Of a stretch of 21,127 nt of DNA, positions 1 to 7,916 are shown in pieces. Numbering within the stretch: position 1 is the first letter of the stretch; every line of letters starts with the position of its first letter. Source of the DNA: an uncultured Blautia sp. GTDB lineage: Bacteria > Bacillota > Clostridia > Lachnospirales > Lachnospiraceae. The translations under genes were made by a program, and so were the position numbers. The stretch lies in contig UQSX01000049.1 in assembly GCA_900543715.1 (NCBI GenBank), positions 1-21,127 of the forward strand, in the 5' to 3' direction. The notes under the pieces are model-generated. The model saw only the letters and a list, made by a program, of their open reading frames with translations, searched no databases and had not been told where the DNA came from.

Positions 1-66
1 AAGATAGCTTCTTTTTTAATATGTATAAAAATACTTTTTTCTCAATAAAGAAATAAGAACTTTTAT

Positions 67-95
67 TTGACATCTTTCTTCTCCCATGCTACTAT
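67..95 (+). promoter_or_regulatory. Strong sigma-70/A promoter for the urease operon
   Basis: The -35 TTGACA (67-72) and -10 TACTAT (90-95) are separated by exactly 17 bp. A TG dinucleotide at 87-88 makes this an extended -10. Transcription would start at about 101-103, some 70 nt before ureA. It is the only good promoter seen upstream of the operon, and the first 66 bases are AT-rich with no supportable gene. Confidence 0.8.
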
Positions 96-104
96 CTCTC
101 CCAT

Positions 105-150
105 AAAGGCAAAGACGCCGCAAGAAGCGTCTTTGCCTTTTTTTATTTTT
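105..150 (+). terminator. Terminator-like hairpin in the urease leader (possible attenuator)
   Basis: A perfect 14-bp stem (105-118 pairing with 127-140) with an 8-nt loop is followed by TTTTATTTTT (141-150), the form of an intrinsic terminator reading rightwards. It begins about 3 nt after the predicted start of transcription and ends about 8 nt before the ureA Shine-Dalgarno. It could terminate readthrough from an upstream gene outside the window, attenuate urease transcription, or protect the mRNA 5' end. There is no T-run on the opposite strand. Confidence 0.75.
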
Positions 151-171
151 ATGCGCAAGGAGGAAGAAAGT

Positions 172-474
172 ATGAGACTGACACCTAAGGAACAGGAAAA
201 ACTCCTGCTTCATCTGGCCGGAAATCTGGCAAAAGAGCGGAAAGCCAGAGGACTGAAGCTGAACTACCCGGAAGCGGTAGCCTATATCAGTTCAGAATTA
301 ATGGAAATGGCCAGAGACGGTAAGGAAGTTACAGAACTTATGCATCTGGGAACAAAGCTTCTTTCCAGAGACGATGTAATGGAAGGAGTGGCCGATATGG
401 TCTCAGAAGTACAGGTGGAAGCCACCTTCCCTGACGGAACCAAAATGGTCACCGTACACAACCCTATTCAGTAA
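172..474 (+). CDS. ureA: Urease subunit gamma
   Basis: A 100-aa protein, the usual length of UreA, the smallest structural subunit of the (alpha-beta-gamma)3 nickel urease that hydrolyses urea to ammonia and carbamate in the cytoplasm. The N-terminus [17 protein letters not shown] and the segment [11 protein letters not shown] are typical of the family, as is the ending TVHNPI. The start at 172 is chosen because AAGGAGGA (158-165) sits 6 nt upstream. A longer open frame from 67 would begin inside the promoter and read through the leader hairpin. First gene of the ureABCIEFGD operon, followed by ureB after 20 nt. Identification is secure. Confidence 0.97.
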   Translation: MRLTPKEQEKLLLHLAGNLAKERKARGLKLNYPEAVAYISSELMEMARDGKEVTELMHLGTKLLSRDDVMEGVADMVSEVQVEATFPDGTKMVTVHNPIQ

Positions 475-494
475 TGCGATCAGGAGGTAACGCA

Positions 495-854
495 ATGAAA
501 ATCGGAGAAATCATGCCCTTGGAAAGGGAAATTACATTAAATGAAGGGAAGCCTTCCCTTACGCTGATGGTCACAAATACCGGAGACCGTCCTGTGCAGG
601 TAGGGTCTCATTTTCATTTCTTTGAAGTAAACCGCTGTCTGTCCTTTGACAGGGAAAAAGCTTATGGCTTCCATCTGGATATTCCTTCGGGAACTTCTGT
701 CCGTTTTGAACCGGGAGAGGAAAAGGAAGTTGTCCTCACTGCCATGGGAGGCACCAGGCGGATCTTCGGACTGAACGATCTGACCTGCGCCCAGGCTGTG
801 GAAGGGACAAAAGCCGCTTCCATGGAAAAGGCAAAGCAGAAAGGATTCCTTTAA
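495..854 (+). CDS. ureB: Urease subunit beta
   Basis: A 119-aa protein matching UreB, the second small structural subunit. It opens with a MKIGEIM segment like the MIPGE start of the family. It then has the conserved [19 protein letters not shown] block, a [24 protein letters not shown] block, and a [10 protein letters not shown] segment near the C-terminus. The start at 495 is supported by AGGAGG (482-487), 7 nt upstream. An in-frame ATG at 474 overlapping the ureA stop has no comparable ribosome site. The C-terminus is slightly longer than the roughly 100-residue minimal UreB, as in several Firmicutes. Confidence 0.96.
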   Translation: MKIGEIMPLEREITLNEGKPSLTLMVTNTGDRPVQVGSHFHFFEVNRCLSFDREKAYGFHLDIPSGTSVRFEPGEEKEVVLTAMGGTRRIFGLNDLTCAQAVEGTKAASMEKAKQKGFL

Positions 855-884
855 AATACACAAACTAATCTTGGAGGTATGAAT

Positions 885-2606
885 ATGAGCGTAAAAATAT
901 CCGGAGAGAAATATGCCATGATGTACGGCCCTACCACAGGGGACAAAGTACGGCTGGCAGATACAGACCTGGTCATTGAAGTAGAAAAAGATTACACCAC
1001 TTACGGGGACGAGTGTAAATTCGGCGGCGGCAAAACCCTTCGTGACGGCATGGGACAGTCTGTAAAGACTACCAGCGCCGACGGAGACCTGGATCTGGTG
1101 ATCACCAACGCTTTGGTCCTGGATTATACAGGAATCTACAAAGCAGATATCGGAATTAAAGACGGAAAGATCGCAGGCATCGGCAAGGCTGGAAACCCTG
1201 CAGTTATGGACGGGGTAACTCCCGGAATGACCGTGGGCGCTTCCACAGAAGCCCTGGCTGGTGAAGGCCTGATCCTCACTGCCGGCGGACTGGATACCCA
1301 TATCCATTTCATTTCCCCCCAGCAGGTAGAATGTGCCCTGTACAGCGGCGTCACCACTATGATCGGCGGTGGAACAGGACCTGCCGACGGCACCAACGCC
1401 ACCACCTGTACTCCAGGCCCCTGGAACATGGAAATGATGTTAAAGGCCTGTGAAGAATACCCTATGAACATCGGTCTTCTTGGAAAAGGAAACTGTTCTG
1501 ACGAGAAAGCTCTGGTGGAACAGATCAAAGCCGGCGCTATGGGACTGAAGCTTCATGAAGACTGGGGTTCTACTCCTGCTGCCATTGATCACTGCCTGAA
1601 CGTGGCCGACGACTATGACGTGCAGGTAGCCATCCATACAGATACTCTTAATGAAGGGGGCTGTGTGGAAGATACTCTGGCAGCCATTGCAGGAAGAACT
1701 ATCCATACATACCACACAGAAGGCGCCGGCGGCGGCCATGCCCCTGACATTATCCGGGCAGCGGCAGCTCCCAACGTACTTCCCTCTTCTACTAACCCTA
1801 CCATGCCTTATACAGTAAATACTCTGGATGAGCATCTGGACATGCTGATGGTCTGCCACCATCTGGATAAGAGGATCCCAGAGGACGTAGCTTTTGCAGA
1901 TTCCAGGATCCGTCCGGAAACCATTGCCGCAGAAGATGTTCTCCATGACATGGGCGTCTTCAGCATGATGAGTTCTGACTCTCAGGCTATGGGACGTGTG
2001 GGAGAAGTCATCACCCGTACCTGGCAGACTGCCAGCAAGATGAAAGGGGAGCGTGGAGCCCTTCCTGAGGATGAAGGCCACGGAAACGACAACTTCCGGG
2101 CAAAACGTTATATTTCCAAATATACCATCAACCCGGCCATTACCCATGGCGTAGCCGACTATGTAGGTTCTGTGGAGAAAGGAAAATTCGCCGATCTGGT
2201 ATTGTGGAATCCTGCATTCTTCGGTATCAAACCTGACCTGATCATCAAAGGCGGCATGATCATTGCCGGAAAGATGGGGGACGCTAACGCTTCCATTCCC
2301 ACCTGTGAACCGGTAATATACAAGCCTATGTTTGCCGCTCACGGAAAGGCAAAATATGCTTCCTGCCTGACCTTTGTATCTAAGGCAGCCATGGAAGAAG
2401 GCGTAAAGACAAAATATCATCTGGAAAAAACAGTGGTTCCTGTATCCGGCTGCCGCAACATCGGCAAAAAGGACATGAAATTCAACAGCGAGACACCCCA
2501 GATCACAGTAAACCCGGAAACCTATGAGGTAAAAGTGGACGGAGAACATATCACCTCCAAACCTGCTGACAAACTTCCTCTGACACAGCTTTACAGCTTA
2601 TTCTAG
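885..2606 (+). CDS. ureC: Urease catalytic subunit alpha
   Basis: A 573-aa catalytic subunit carrying the dinuclear nickel centre. Every known active-site residue is present, offset by +5 from Klebsiella numbering. These are nickel ligands H139 and H141 (THIHF), carbamylated lysine K222 (GLKLHED), H251, H277 and D365 (SSDSQAMG), substrate-binding H224, and the flap C324-H325 (MVCHHLDKR). The start at 885 is preferred because GGAGG (873-877) is 7 nt upstream. The ATG at 879 lies only 1 nt from it and is unlikely to be used. It follows ureB by 30 nt. The enzyme should be active if the accessory genes supply nickel. Confidence 0.98.
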   Translation: MSVKISGEKYAMMYGPTTGDKVRLADTDLVIEVEKDYTTYGDECKFGGGKTLRDGMGQSVKTTSADGDLDLVITNALVLDYTGIYKADIGIKDGKIAGIGKAGNPAVMDGVTPGMTVGASTEALAGEGLILTAGGLDTHIHFISPQQVECALYSGVTTMIGGGTGPADGTNATTCTPGPWNMEMMLKACEEYPMNIGLLGKGNCSDEKALVEQIKAGAMGLKLHEDWGSTPAAIDHCLNVADDYDVQVAIHTDTLNEGGCVEDTLAAIAGRTIHTYHTEGAGGGHAPDIIRAAAAPNVLPSSTNPTMPYTVNTLDEHLDMLMVCHHLDKRIPEDVAFADSRIRPETIAAEDVLHDMGVFSMMSSDSQAMGRVGEVITRTWQTASKMKGERGALPEDEGHGNDNFRAKRYISKYTINPAITHGVADYVGSVEKGKFADLVLWNPAFFGIKPDLIIKGGMIIAGKMGDANASIPTCEPVIYKPMFAAHGKAKYASCLTFVSKAAMEEGVKTKYHLEKTVVPVSGCRNIGKKDMKFNSETPQITVNPETYEVKVDGEHITSKPADKLPLTQLYSLF

Positions 2607-2616
2607 GAGGTGTCCC

Positions 2617-3123
2617 ATGTTAGGCGTTTGTTTATTATTTGTAGGAATCGTCCTGATCAATAACGGCATGTGCACCTTATACAAGGTAGACGGAAGATCA
2701 GCGGCGGTTATGAATATCCTTACCGGAGGACTTTCCATTTTTATCAATGCGGTAAACCTGGTAATGGGAAATTATTACGCTGCAGGAACAGGACTGCTCT
2801 TCGGCTTCACATATATCTTTGTAGCGTTTTCCAAACTGTGGAACTTAAGCCCCATCCCCTTTGCCTGGTTTTCCACCTTTGTAGCAGTAAACGCTGTAGT
2901 CTTCGGAACCATTGAAGGAGTTACAGGAAGCGCTGCTTTAAATGTGACTGCGGACTGGCGTTGGGCCGCTATCTGGTATCTCTGGGCAGTTCTCTGGGGA
3001 ACTTCCTTTGTGGAAGATATCTGCGGGAAAAAGCTGGGGAAATTCGTCCCCTGTCTCCAGGTATTTGAAGGGGTCGTCACCGCCTGGATACCGGGACTTC
3101 TTATGTTAATCGGTCAATGGTAG
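2617..3123 (+). CDS. ureI: UreI/AmiS-family urea channel
   Basis: A 168-aa, very hydrophobic protein with about six membrane helices, of the AmiS/UreI family. It contains the family blocks NLVMGNYYAAGTGLLFGFTY and WAVLWGTSFVED. The family forms hexameric channels for urea or short amides in the inner membrane, which here would feed the cytoplasmic urease. AGGAGG (2605-2610) lies 6 nt before the ATG. The gene sits between ureC and ureE, 10 nt after ureC, and its stop is just before the ureE ribosome site. The protein has no histidine at all, so the acid gating attributed to periplasmic histidines in Helicobacter pylori UreI cannot operate the same way. Confidence 0.92.
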   Translation: MLGVCLLFVGIVLINNGMCTLYKVDGRSAAVMNILTGGLSIFINAVNLVMGNYYAAGTGLLFGFTYIFVAFSKLWNLSPIPFAWFSTFVAVNAVVFGTIEGVTGSAALNVTADWRWAAIWYLWAVLWGTSFVEDICGKKLGKFVPCLQVFEGVVTAWIPGLLMLIGQW

Positions 3124-3134
3124 GAGAAAAACTT

Positions 3135-3647
3135 ATGATTTGTGAAAAAATACTGGGAAAACTGGAAGACATAGAACTCCAGGGAAAGAAGCTGGAATTT
3201 ATCACTGTGGAGTGGCACGAGGCCTTTAAAAAAATCCACCGGAAGGTTACGGATGCCGGACGGGAAATAGGAATCCGTCTGGATGACTCAGTACTGAAAA
3301 CCGGGCTGTTAGAGGGGGATGTACTCTACGCAGATCCCGAACTGGTCATTGCCGTCCATACCCCTCCCTGCGAGGTAGTCAAGGCAAAGGTTTCTCCCCA
3401 TCACCCGGAGATGATCCCCAAGGTCTGCTATGAAATCGGAAACCGGCATGCGCCTCTTTTCTTTGGAGAGGATTCCAGCACCTTTGTAACTCCCTATAAT
3501 GAGCCTATGCTTCGTCTCCTCTCTTCTCTTCATGGTGTAGAAGCCAGGAAAACCATAGAATCTCTGAACTTTAAAGGACAGATTTCCTCTCAGATCGGCC
3601 ATTCCCATCACCACGATCATGGAAACCGGGAAGGAGCTCAGGCATGA
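3135..3647 (+). CDS. ureE: Urease accessory protein UreE (nickel metallochaperone)
   Basis: A 170-aa UreE homologue that delivers nickel to the UreD-F-G-apourease complex. The N-terminal half carries the peptide-binding domain (segment GIRLDDSVLKTGLLEGDVLY). The central metal-binding domain includes YEIGNRHAPLFF and the YNEPML segment. The C-terminus ends in a histidine-rich tail, GHSHHHDHG, typical of nickel-binding UreE. The start at 3135 is preferred since AGGAG (3122-3126) is 8 nt upstream. An in-frame ATG at 3117 lies inside ureI. The stop overlaps the ureF start by 4 nt (ATGA), suggesting translational coupling. Confidence 0.94.
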   Translation: MICEKILGKLEDIELQGKKLEFITVEWHEAFKKIHRKVTDAGREIGIRLDDSVLKTGLLEGDVLYADPELVIAVHTPPCEVVKAKVSPHHPEMIPKVCYEIGNRHAPLFFGEDSSTFVTPYNEPMLRLLSSLHGVEARKTIESLNFKGQISSQIGHSHHHDHGNREGAQA

Positions 3648-4345
3648 ACCGCCGGGATATGGAGGCCCGTTTTCTCCTCCTTCAGATAAATGATTCTCTC
3701 TTTCCCATAGGAGGTTATTCCCACTCCTATGGGCTGGAGACTTATATACAGAAAGGCCTGGTGAGCGATGGAAACACCGCCAGGCTTTACATAGAAAACC
3801 GGCTGCGCTGCAGCCTTCTCTATACAGATCTTCTGGCTGTCCGGCTGGCCTATGAAGCAGCAGCTAAAGAAGATCTGGAAAAGCTGGAGGAACTGGAGGA
3901 CGTCCTGGACGCCTCCAAGATCCCCCTGGAACTGCGGGAAGCCTCCAGGAAACTGGGCAGCCGTTTTGTGAAGACACTCCAGCACATGGAGATTCCCTGG
4001 AAGAAAAATATTTTTCAGGAATACCAGGAACTCCGCCGGGGAAAAGTAACCAGTCATCCCTGTGCTTACGGAGTTTTCTGCTGTGCCGCCGGGATCCCTT
4101 TAGAGGATTCTATGGCAGCCTTTCTTTATGCCCAGACCTCTGCTATGGTCACAAACTGTGTAAAGACCATCCCCCTCAGCCAGTCAGAGGGACAGAAAAT
4201 CCTCCTCTCCCTCCATCAGGTCCTGAAAGAGGTACTTTTTCTTGTGACCACAGCGGGAGAAGAAATGTTCTGCGCTTCCACTCCCGGCTTTGACCTGCGG
4301 GCTATCCAGCATGAAGGTCTGTATTCCCGGCTGTATATGTCCTGA
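3644..4345 (+). CDS. ureF: Urease accessory protein UreF
   Basis: A 233-aa protein with the UreF signature LFPIGGYSHSYGLETYIQKG near residues 19-38, and the later HPCAYGVFCCAAGIP and QTSAMVTNCVKTIPL segments. UreF bridges UreD and the GTPase UreG in the complex that inserts nickel into apo-urease, and gates GTP hydrolysis. It is mostly alpha-helical. The ATG overlaps the ureE stop by 4 nt. The 75-nt gap to ureG is the largest in the operon and holds two small hairpins. Confidence 0.94.
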   Translation: MNRRDMEARFLLLQINDSLFPIGGYSHSYGLETYIQKGLVSDGNTARLYIENRLRCSLLYTDLLAVRLAYEAAAKEDLEKLEELEDVLDASKIPLELREASRKLGSRFVKTLQHMEIPWKKNIFQEYQELRRGKVTSHPCAYGVFCCAAGIPLEDSMAAFLYAQTSAMVTNCVKTIPLSQSEGQKILLSLHQVLKEVLFLVTTAGEEMFCASTPGFDLRAIQHEGLYSRLYMS

Positions 4346-4346
4346 T

Positions 4347-4366
4347 ACAGGGGCAGCTCTGTTTTT
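4347..4366 (+). terminator. Weak terminator-like hairpin between ureF and ureG
   Basis: A 6-bp stem with one G-T pair (4347-4352 with 4357-4362) is followed by TTTTT (4362-4366), directly after the ureF stop at 4343-4345. A second hairpin (GTCTGC, GGAT loop, GCAGAC; 4377-4392) has no T-tract. The first could reduce transcription of ureG and ureD relative to upstream genes, or could simply be chance. It is too weak to be a full operon end. Confidence 0.3.
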
Positions 4367-4420
4367 ATATTTCTCTGTCTGCGGATGCAGACTCTACTAT
4401 ACATGAAAGAAGGAAGAATT

Positions 4421-5029
4421 ATGTCTTATGTAAAAATCGGCGTAGCCGGCCCTGTAGGTTCCGGCAAGACCGCTCTCATAGAAGCCCTTACCCGGCGCAT
4501 GGCCAAAGATTACAGTATCGGTGTTATCACCAATGATATCTATACCAAAGAGGACGCAGAATTCCTTGCCAAAAACAGTATCATGCCTCTGGAAAGGATC
4601 ACCGGCGTGGAAACCGGCGGCTGTCCTCACACAGCCATCCGTGAAGACGCCTCTATGAATCTGGAAGCTGTAGAAGAAATGGCGGAAAAGTTTCCGGATA
4701 TTGAGCTGTTTTTCATAGAAAGCGGCGGAGATAACCTTTCCGCTACCTTCTCCCCGGAACTGGCCGACGCCACTATCTTTGTCATTGACGTGGCAGAAGG
4801 AGATAAGATCCCCAGAAAAGGCGGGCCAGGAATCACCCGCTCCGATCTGCTGGTGATCAACAAGATCGACCTGGCTCCCTATGTAGGGGCAAGCCTGGAG
4901 GTTATGGAAAGAGATTCTAAGAAAATGCGGGGAGACCGTCCTTTCCTGTTCACCAATATCCGCAGCGGCGGACATGTGGAACAGGTAGTGGAATGGATCA
5001 AGAATAACGTACTTTTGGAGGGAATGTAA
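4421..5029 (+). CDS. ureG: Urease accessory GTPase UreG
   Basis: A 202-aa SIMIBI-class GTPase that powers nickel insertion into urease. The P-loop GPVGSGKT is at residues 10-17. The nickel-binding CPH motif (C68-P69-H70, within [15 protein letters not shown]) is intact. [15 protein letters not shown] follows, and VINKIDL gives the guanine-specifying NKxD motif. The start at 4421 is favoured by AGGAAG (4411-4416) and by the family N-terminus. The in-frame ATG at 4385 lies inside a hairpin and would add a tail not seen in UreG. The stop overlaps the ureD start by one base (TAATG). Confidence 0.97.
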   Translation: MSYVKIGVAGPVGSGKTALIEALTRRMAKDYSIGVITNDIYTKEDAEFLAKNSIMPLERITGVETGGCPHTAIREDASMNLEAVEEMAEKFPDIELFFIESGGDNLSATFSPELADATIFVIDVAEGDKIPRKGGPGITRSDLLVINKIDLAPYVGASLEVMERDSKKMRGDRPFLFTNIRSGGHVEQVVEWIKNNVLLEGM

Positions 5030-5829
5030 TGCCAGAAGAAAAAAATCCCTATGGAAAAGTCTCCCGCTTTTCCATTACCGCCGGTACCCGTGAAGGCCAG
5101 ACCATATTGGAAGACTTTTCTTATACCTCTCCCTTTAAGATCATGCAGCCCTTTCCCCTGAAAGGCGGCGGGATCCAGGTCATGCTGCTGGCTGCTTCCC
5201 CGGGAATCATGGCAGGAGATCTTCAGGAATTTTCTTTTCATATAAAAGAAGGCGCCAGGACAGAGTTCATCTCCCAGTCCTACGATAAGATCCACTGCAT
5301 GAAAGAAGGAAAGGCAGGCAGACATACCTCTGTTTTCGTAGAGAAAGGAGGAACCTTTTTCTTTCATCCCCAGCCTATGATTCCTTTTAAAGGATCTGCC
5401 TTTGAAAGCGCCATGGATATCCGGCTGGAAGATGAGACCTCCCGGTTCTTTATGAGCGAGATCCTTTCCTGCGGACGATACGCCAGAGGGGAGACTTTTG
5501 CCTATCGTTTCTATCATAATCTGGTCCGTATCTACAGAAATGGAAAACTGATCTACCGGGACAATACCTGGTATGACCCTGTACTTTTCTCTATGGACAG
5601 TATGGGAATGTATGAGTCCTATACCCATCTGGCCTGTATCTACCTTACACCGCCGGAGGATCCGAAAAGTTTTGTATCCAAGGTTAAAGATCTTCTGGAA
5701 AATACTTCGGATATCACCGGAGGCATTACTCGGCTGCCTCAGGGGGACCTGGCAGTGCGTATTCTGGGAAGGCGGGGACAGGTACTGGAAGAATTATCTC
5801 AAAAAATCCTGCTGTGCAGCGGCCTGTAA
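5029..5829 (+). CDS. ureD: Urease accessory protein UreD (UreH)
   Basis: A 266-aa protein of the UreD/UreH family, the scaffold that contacts apo-urease and channels nickel from UreG. Supporting segments are GIQVMLLAASPGIMAGD, an AxTEFISQSYDKIHCM-like stretch, and a FFHPQPMIPFKGSAFES block. The start ATG overlaps the ureG stop. It is the last gene of the operon, and an intrinsic terminator overlaps its stop codon. UreD is the most divergent urease accessory protein, and this copy is a normal length. Confidence 0.93.
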   Translation: MPEEKNPYGKVSRFSITAGTREGQTILEDFSYTSPFKIMQPFPLKGGGIQVMLLAASPGIMAGDLQEFSFHIKEGARTEFISQSYDKIHCMKEGKAGRHTSVFVEKGGTFFFHPQPMIPFKGSAFESAMDIRLEDETSRFFMSEILSCGRYARGETFAYRFYHNLVRIYRNGKLIYRDNTWYDPVLFSMDSMGMYESYTHLACIYLTPPEDPKSFVSKVKDLLENTSDITGGITRLPQGDLAVRILGRRGQVLEELSQKILLCSGL

Positions 5830-5852
5830 AGGCTGAGGCACAGCAGTTTTTT
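5809..5852 (+). terminator. Urease operon terminator
   Basis: A perfect 9-bp stem, CTGCTGTGC (5809-5817) with GCACAGCAG (5838-5846), is followed by TTTTTT. It overlaps the last codons and stop of ureD (TAA at 5827-5829), so the operon ends compactly. Confidence 0.85.
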
Positions 5853-5874
5853 ATTATTCTTCTTTGGTTTTCTC

Positions 5875-5903
5875 TTGACATTTTCTCTGTATCTTCATAT
5901 AAT
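5875..5903 (+). promoter_or_regulatory. Consensus sigma-70/A promoter of the marR-exporter operon
   Basis: TTGACA (5875-5880), a 17-bp spacer and TATAAT (5898-5903) match the consensus at every base. Such a strong promoter in front of a repressor-type gene implies tight repression, in line with the palindromes just downstream. Confidence 0.88.
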
Positions 5904-5933
5904 TATTTTAAATAATTACTAAAGATAATTATT
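5901..5933 (+). promoter_or_regulatory. Overlapping inverted repeats, likely MarR operator
   Basis: A perfect 8-1-8 dyad (AATTATTT-T-AAATAATT, 5901-5917) overlaps a second perfect 8-bp dyad (AATAATTA at 5911-5918 with TAATTATT at 5926-5933). Both cover the -10 and start site. AT-rich dyads of this kind are typical operators of MarR dimers, so autorepression by the next gene is inferred. AT-richness raises the risk of chance symmetry. Confidence 0.55.
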
Positions 5934-5935
5934 TA

Positions 5936-5950
5936 TGATAATCATTTTCA
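5936..5950. promoter_or_regulatory. Fur-box-like element
   Basis: TGATAATCATTTTCA matches the Bacillus 7-1-7 Fur consensus (TGATAATNATTATCA) at 13 of the 14 specified bases. It lies in the 5' leader between the promoter and the MarR-type gene. It may make the regulator/exporter operon iron-responsive. AT-rich context means chance is possible. Confidence 0.4.
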
Positions 5951-5967
5951 GAAAGGAGGAATAACAC

Positions 5968-6450
5968 ATGGAAATATCTTATGTAAAAGATTTTCTCTCT
6001 GCCTGCCAGGACGCCAAACGTATTACAGAGCTGATGCCCCCTCTTCCCAAAGGGATGTCTCCCCGGCATATCTATGTGATCGACACAGTGTTTCAGTTAA
6101 GCCAATGCCAGGAAAAGGTGATGGTCAGCGATGTGAGTAAGCTGCTTGGAGTCACCAGGCCAAGCATCACCAAAGTAATCCAGGAGCTGGAAAAACTGAA
6201 GGTTCTGACAAAAATCCCTGACCAGGAGGACAAAAGGATCGTCCACATAGCTCTGACATCTCTTGGGAAGGAATATTATGATTTCTATGTAGGGGAATAT
6301 CACTCCTGGCTGGCTGAAAATTTCCGGGATATTTCTCCTGAAGATTTTTCTGTAACCGTTACTACCATTCACCGAGTACTGGAAATCATGAAAGGTCTGG
6401 ATATTACCGCCTACAAGGAAAAAAGAAAGGAAAAAGAAGAAAATGAATGA
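5968..6450 (+). CDS. MarR-family transcriptional regulator
   Basis: A 160-aa winged-helix protein. The helix-turn-helix is VSDVSKLLGVTRPSITKVIQ, about residues 52-71. The wing follows as DQEDKRIVHIALT, the usual DxRxxxIxLT-like signature of MarR proteins, and flanking helices form the dimer interface. AAAGGAGGAA lies 8-10 nt upstream of the ATG. It overlaps the exporter gene by 8 nt, the common arrangement in which a MarR repressor controls a drug or toxin efflux pump and its own gene. The charged C-terminal tail (KEKRKEKEENE) is unremarkable. The inducing ligand cannot be predicted. Confidence 0.9.
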   Translation: MEISYVKDFLSACQDAKRITELMPPLPKGMSPRHIYVIDTVFQLSQCQEKVMVSDVSKLLGVTRPSITKVIQELEKLKVLTKIPDQEDKRIVHIALTSLGKEYYDFYVGEYHSWLAENFRDISPEDFSVTVTTIHRVLEIMKGLDITAYKEKRKEKEENE

Positions 6451-7849
6451 ATCAGAAAAGAAAATTGATGCAAAGCTGATCTTTTCCATCATTGCCGCAG
6501 GAATCATGTCCTTCTCTGGCGTAGTGGTGGAAACTGCCATGAATGTTACCTTCCCCACTCTGATGGAAGAATTCGGCATCGGAACTTCTACCGTACAGTG
6601 GATCACTACCGGCTATCTCCTGATTCTGGCCATGATCATACCTGCATCTTCTTATTTAAAAAAGCGGTTTACACTGAAAAAACTTTTTGTCACCGCCATC
6701 TGCCTGTTCCTTATAGGAACCATTATGGCTGCTGTTACCCCGGTATTTTCTCTTCTGCTCCTGGGCCGTCTGATCCAGGGTGTGGGAACAGGTATCGCCC
6801 TGCCTCTGATGTTTAATATCGTTCTGGAGCAGGTTCCTGCCAAAAAACTGGGGCTGATGATGGGAATCGCCTCTCTGATCACAGCCATGGCTCCTGCAGT
6901 AGGACCTTCCGTGGGAGGTATGCTGGTAAGCAATTTCGGTTGGAGGATGATCTTTATCTCTCTGATTCCACTGCTCCTGCTCTCTTTTTTCCTTGGGGTT
7001 TTCTCTATCCGTCAGGTAACAGAGACAGAAAAGATTTCTTTCCAATGGCTGGACTACTTCTTTTTGGCTGCAGGCTTCGCCTGCTTTATCTTTGCTACCA
7101 GCACCGCTTCCGACGCAGGCTGGATCAGTGTCCAGGTACTGGGGCTTCTGGCAGCCAGCATTATCTGTATTGTGATATTCTGTCTGAGATGTAAAAAAAG
7201 CGAAACACCCCTTATCGATATCCGGGTATTTCGCTGTGTTCCCTTCAGCCTCAGTGTACTGGTCCTTGTCTTTATTCAGTTTATCTGCCTTGGACTGGGA
7301 TTTCTGATCCCCAACTATGCGCAGCTTGTTCTGGGGGAAGAAGCTTTTCTGGCAGGCTGCCTTCTCCTTCCTGGCTGTATCATAGGCGCTGTTCTCTCTC
7401 CTATAAGCGGCAGGATCCTGGACCGTTTCGGAGCAAAGAAACCTATCCTTTCCGGTAACTTCTGTATTATCCTGGCAACGGTATGCTTCAGCATTTTCGC
7501 CCTGAAACTAAACATCGGAACCTTTATCTTATTCTATATATTCTTCGCTTTCGGCCAGGGCTTCTCTGTAGGAAACACCATGACCAATGGACTAAAGCAG
7601 CTGCCGCCGGAATTAAATCCTGACGGCAATGCAGTGATCAATACTCTCCAGCAGCTGGCTGGCGCCATCGGCACCTCCATTATCACCACCATAGTGGCAG
7701 CCTCCCAGGCAAAGCTCCCTGATGACATGGCAGCAGCTACTGCCCAGGGCACTCAGTATTCCTTCTATCTTCTGGCCGTACTGTCCATCGTTGTCATCTG
7801 CTGTTCTCTGGGAGTCTTCGCACTTTCAGGAAAGAAAAAGCAGGCCTGA
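6443..7849 (+). CDS. MFS drug/H+ antiporter, DHA2 (EmrB/QacA-like) family
   Basis: A 468-aa polytopic membrane protein with about 14 predicted helices. TM1 contains VVVETAMNVTFPTLMEEFG followed by TVQWITTGYLL, the DHA2 hallmark around the first loop. LLLGRLIQGVGTGIALPLMFNIV carries the motif with the conserved Arg-Gly-Gly pattern, and GPSVGGMLVSNFGWRMIF matches the antiporter motif C region. It likely exports hydrophobic cations or antibiotics using the proton gradient. Translation is probably coupled to the regulator through the 8-nt overlap, and only a weak purine-rich ribosome site is seen. The substrate is unknown. Confidence 0.9.
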   Translation: MNESEKKIDAKLIFSIIAAGIMSFSGVVVETAMNVTFPTLMEEFGIGTSTVQWITTGYLLILAMIIPASSYLKKRFTLKKLFVTAICLFLIGTIMAAVTPVFSLLLLGRLIQGVGTGIALPLMFNIVLEQVPAKKLGLMMGIASLITAMAPAVGPSVGGMLVSNFGWRMIFISLIPLLLLSFFLGVFSIRQVTETEKISFQWLDYFFLAAGFACFIFATSTASDAGWISVQVLGLLAASIICIVIFCLRCKKSETPLIDIRVFRCVPFSLSVLVLVFIQFICLGLGFLIPNYAQLVLGEEAFLAGCLLLPGCIIGAVLSPISGRILDRFGAKKPILSGNFCIILATVCFSIFALKLNIGTFILFYIFFAFGQGFSVGNTMTNGLKQLPPELNPDGNAVINTLQQLAGAIGTSIITTIVAASQAKLPDDMAAATAQGTQYSFYLLAVLSIVVICCSLGVFALSGKKKQA

Positions 7850-7872
7850 TGGTTATGTCGCCACTGGCCTGC
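7831..7872 (-). terminator. Terminator of the minus-strand acyltransferase gene, overlapping the exporter's 3' end
   Basis: GCAGGCC (7840-7846) pairs with GGCCTGC (7866-7872). Read on the minus strand the stem is followed at once by TTTTTCTTT (the complement of 7831-7839), so it best serves the leftward gene that stops at 7917. On the + strand the T-run (7883-7893) lies about 10 nt away, so it may also end the exporter transcript less efficiently. The hairpin and T-run use the last codons and stop of the exporter. Confidence 0.6.
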
Positions 7873-7916
7873 CAGCAGCCCCTTTGTTTTTTTAAAACTG
7901 GACTTTCATAAAAAAG

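Noticed and set aside
16..213. Minus-strand 65-codon open frame across the urease leader
   Set aside because: It overlaps the promoter, hairpin and ureA start, and its basic, low-complexity sequence shows no domain.
537..1307. Minus-strand open frame (256 codons) opposite ureB and ureC
   Set aside because: A shadow of two secure urease genes with no domain, promoter or ribosome site.
1440..2549. Long minus-strand open frame (369 codons) opposite ureC
   Set aside because: It lies wholly within the highly conserved ureC, has no recognisable domain or ribosome site, and is rich in Cys, His and Phe, as expected from antisense of a codon-biased gene.
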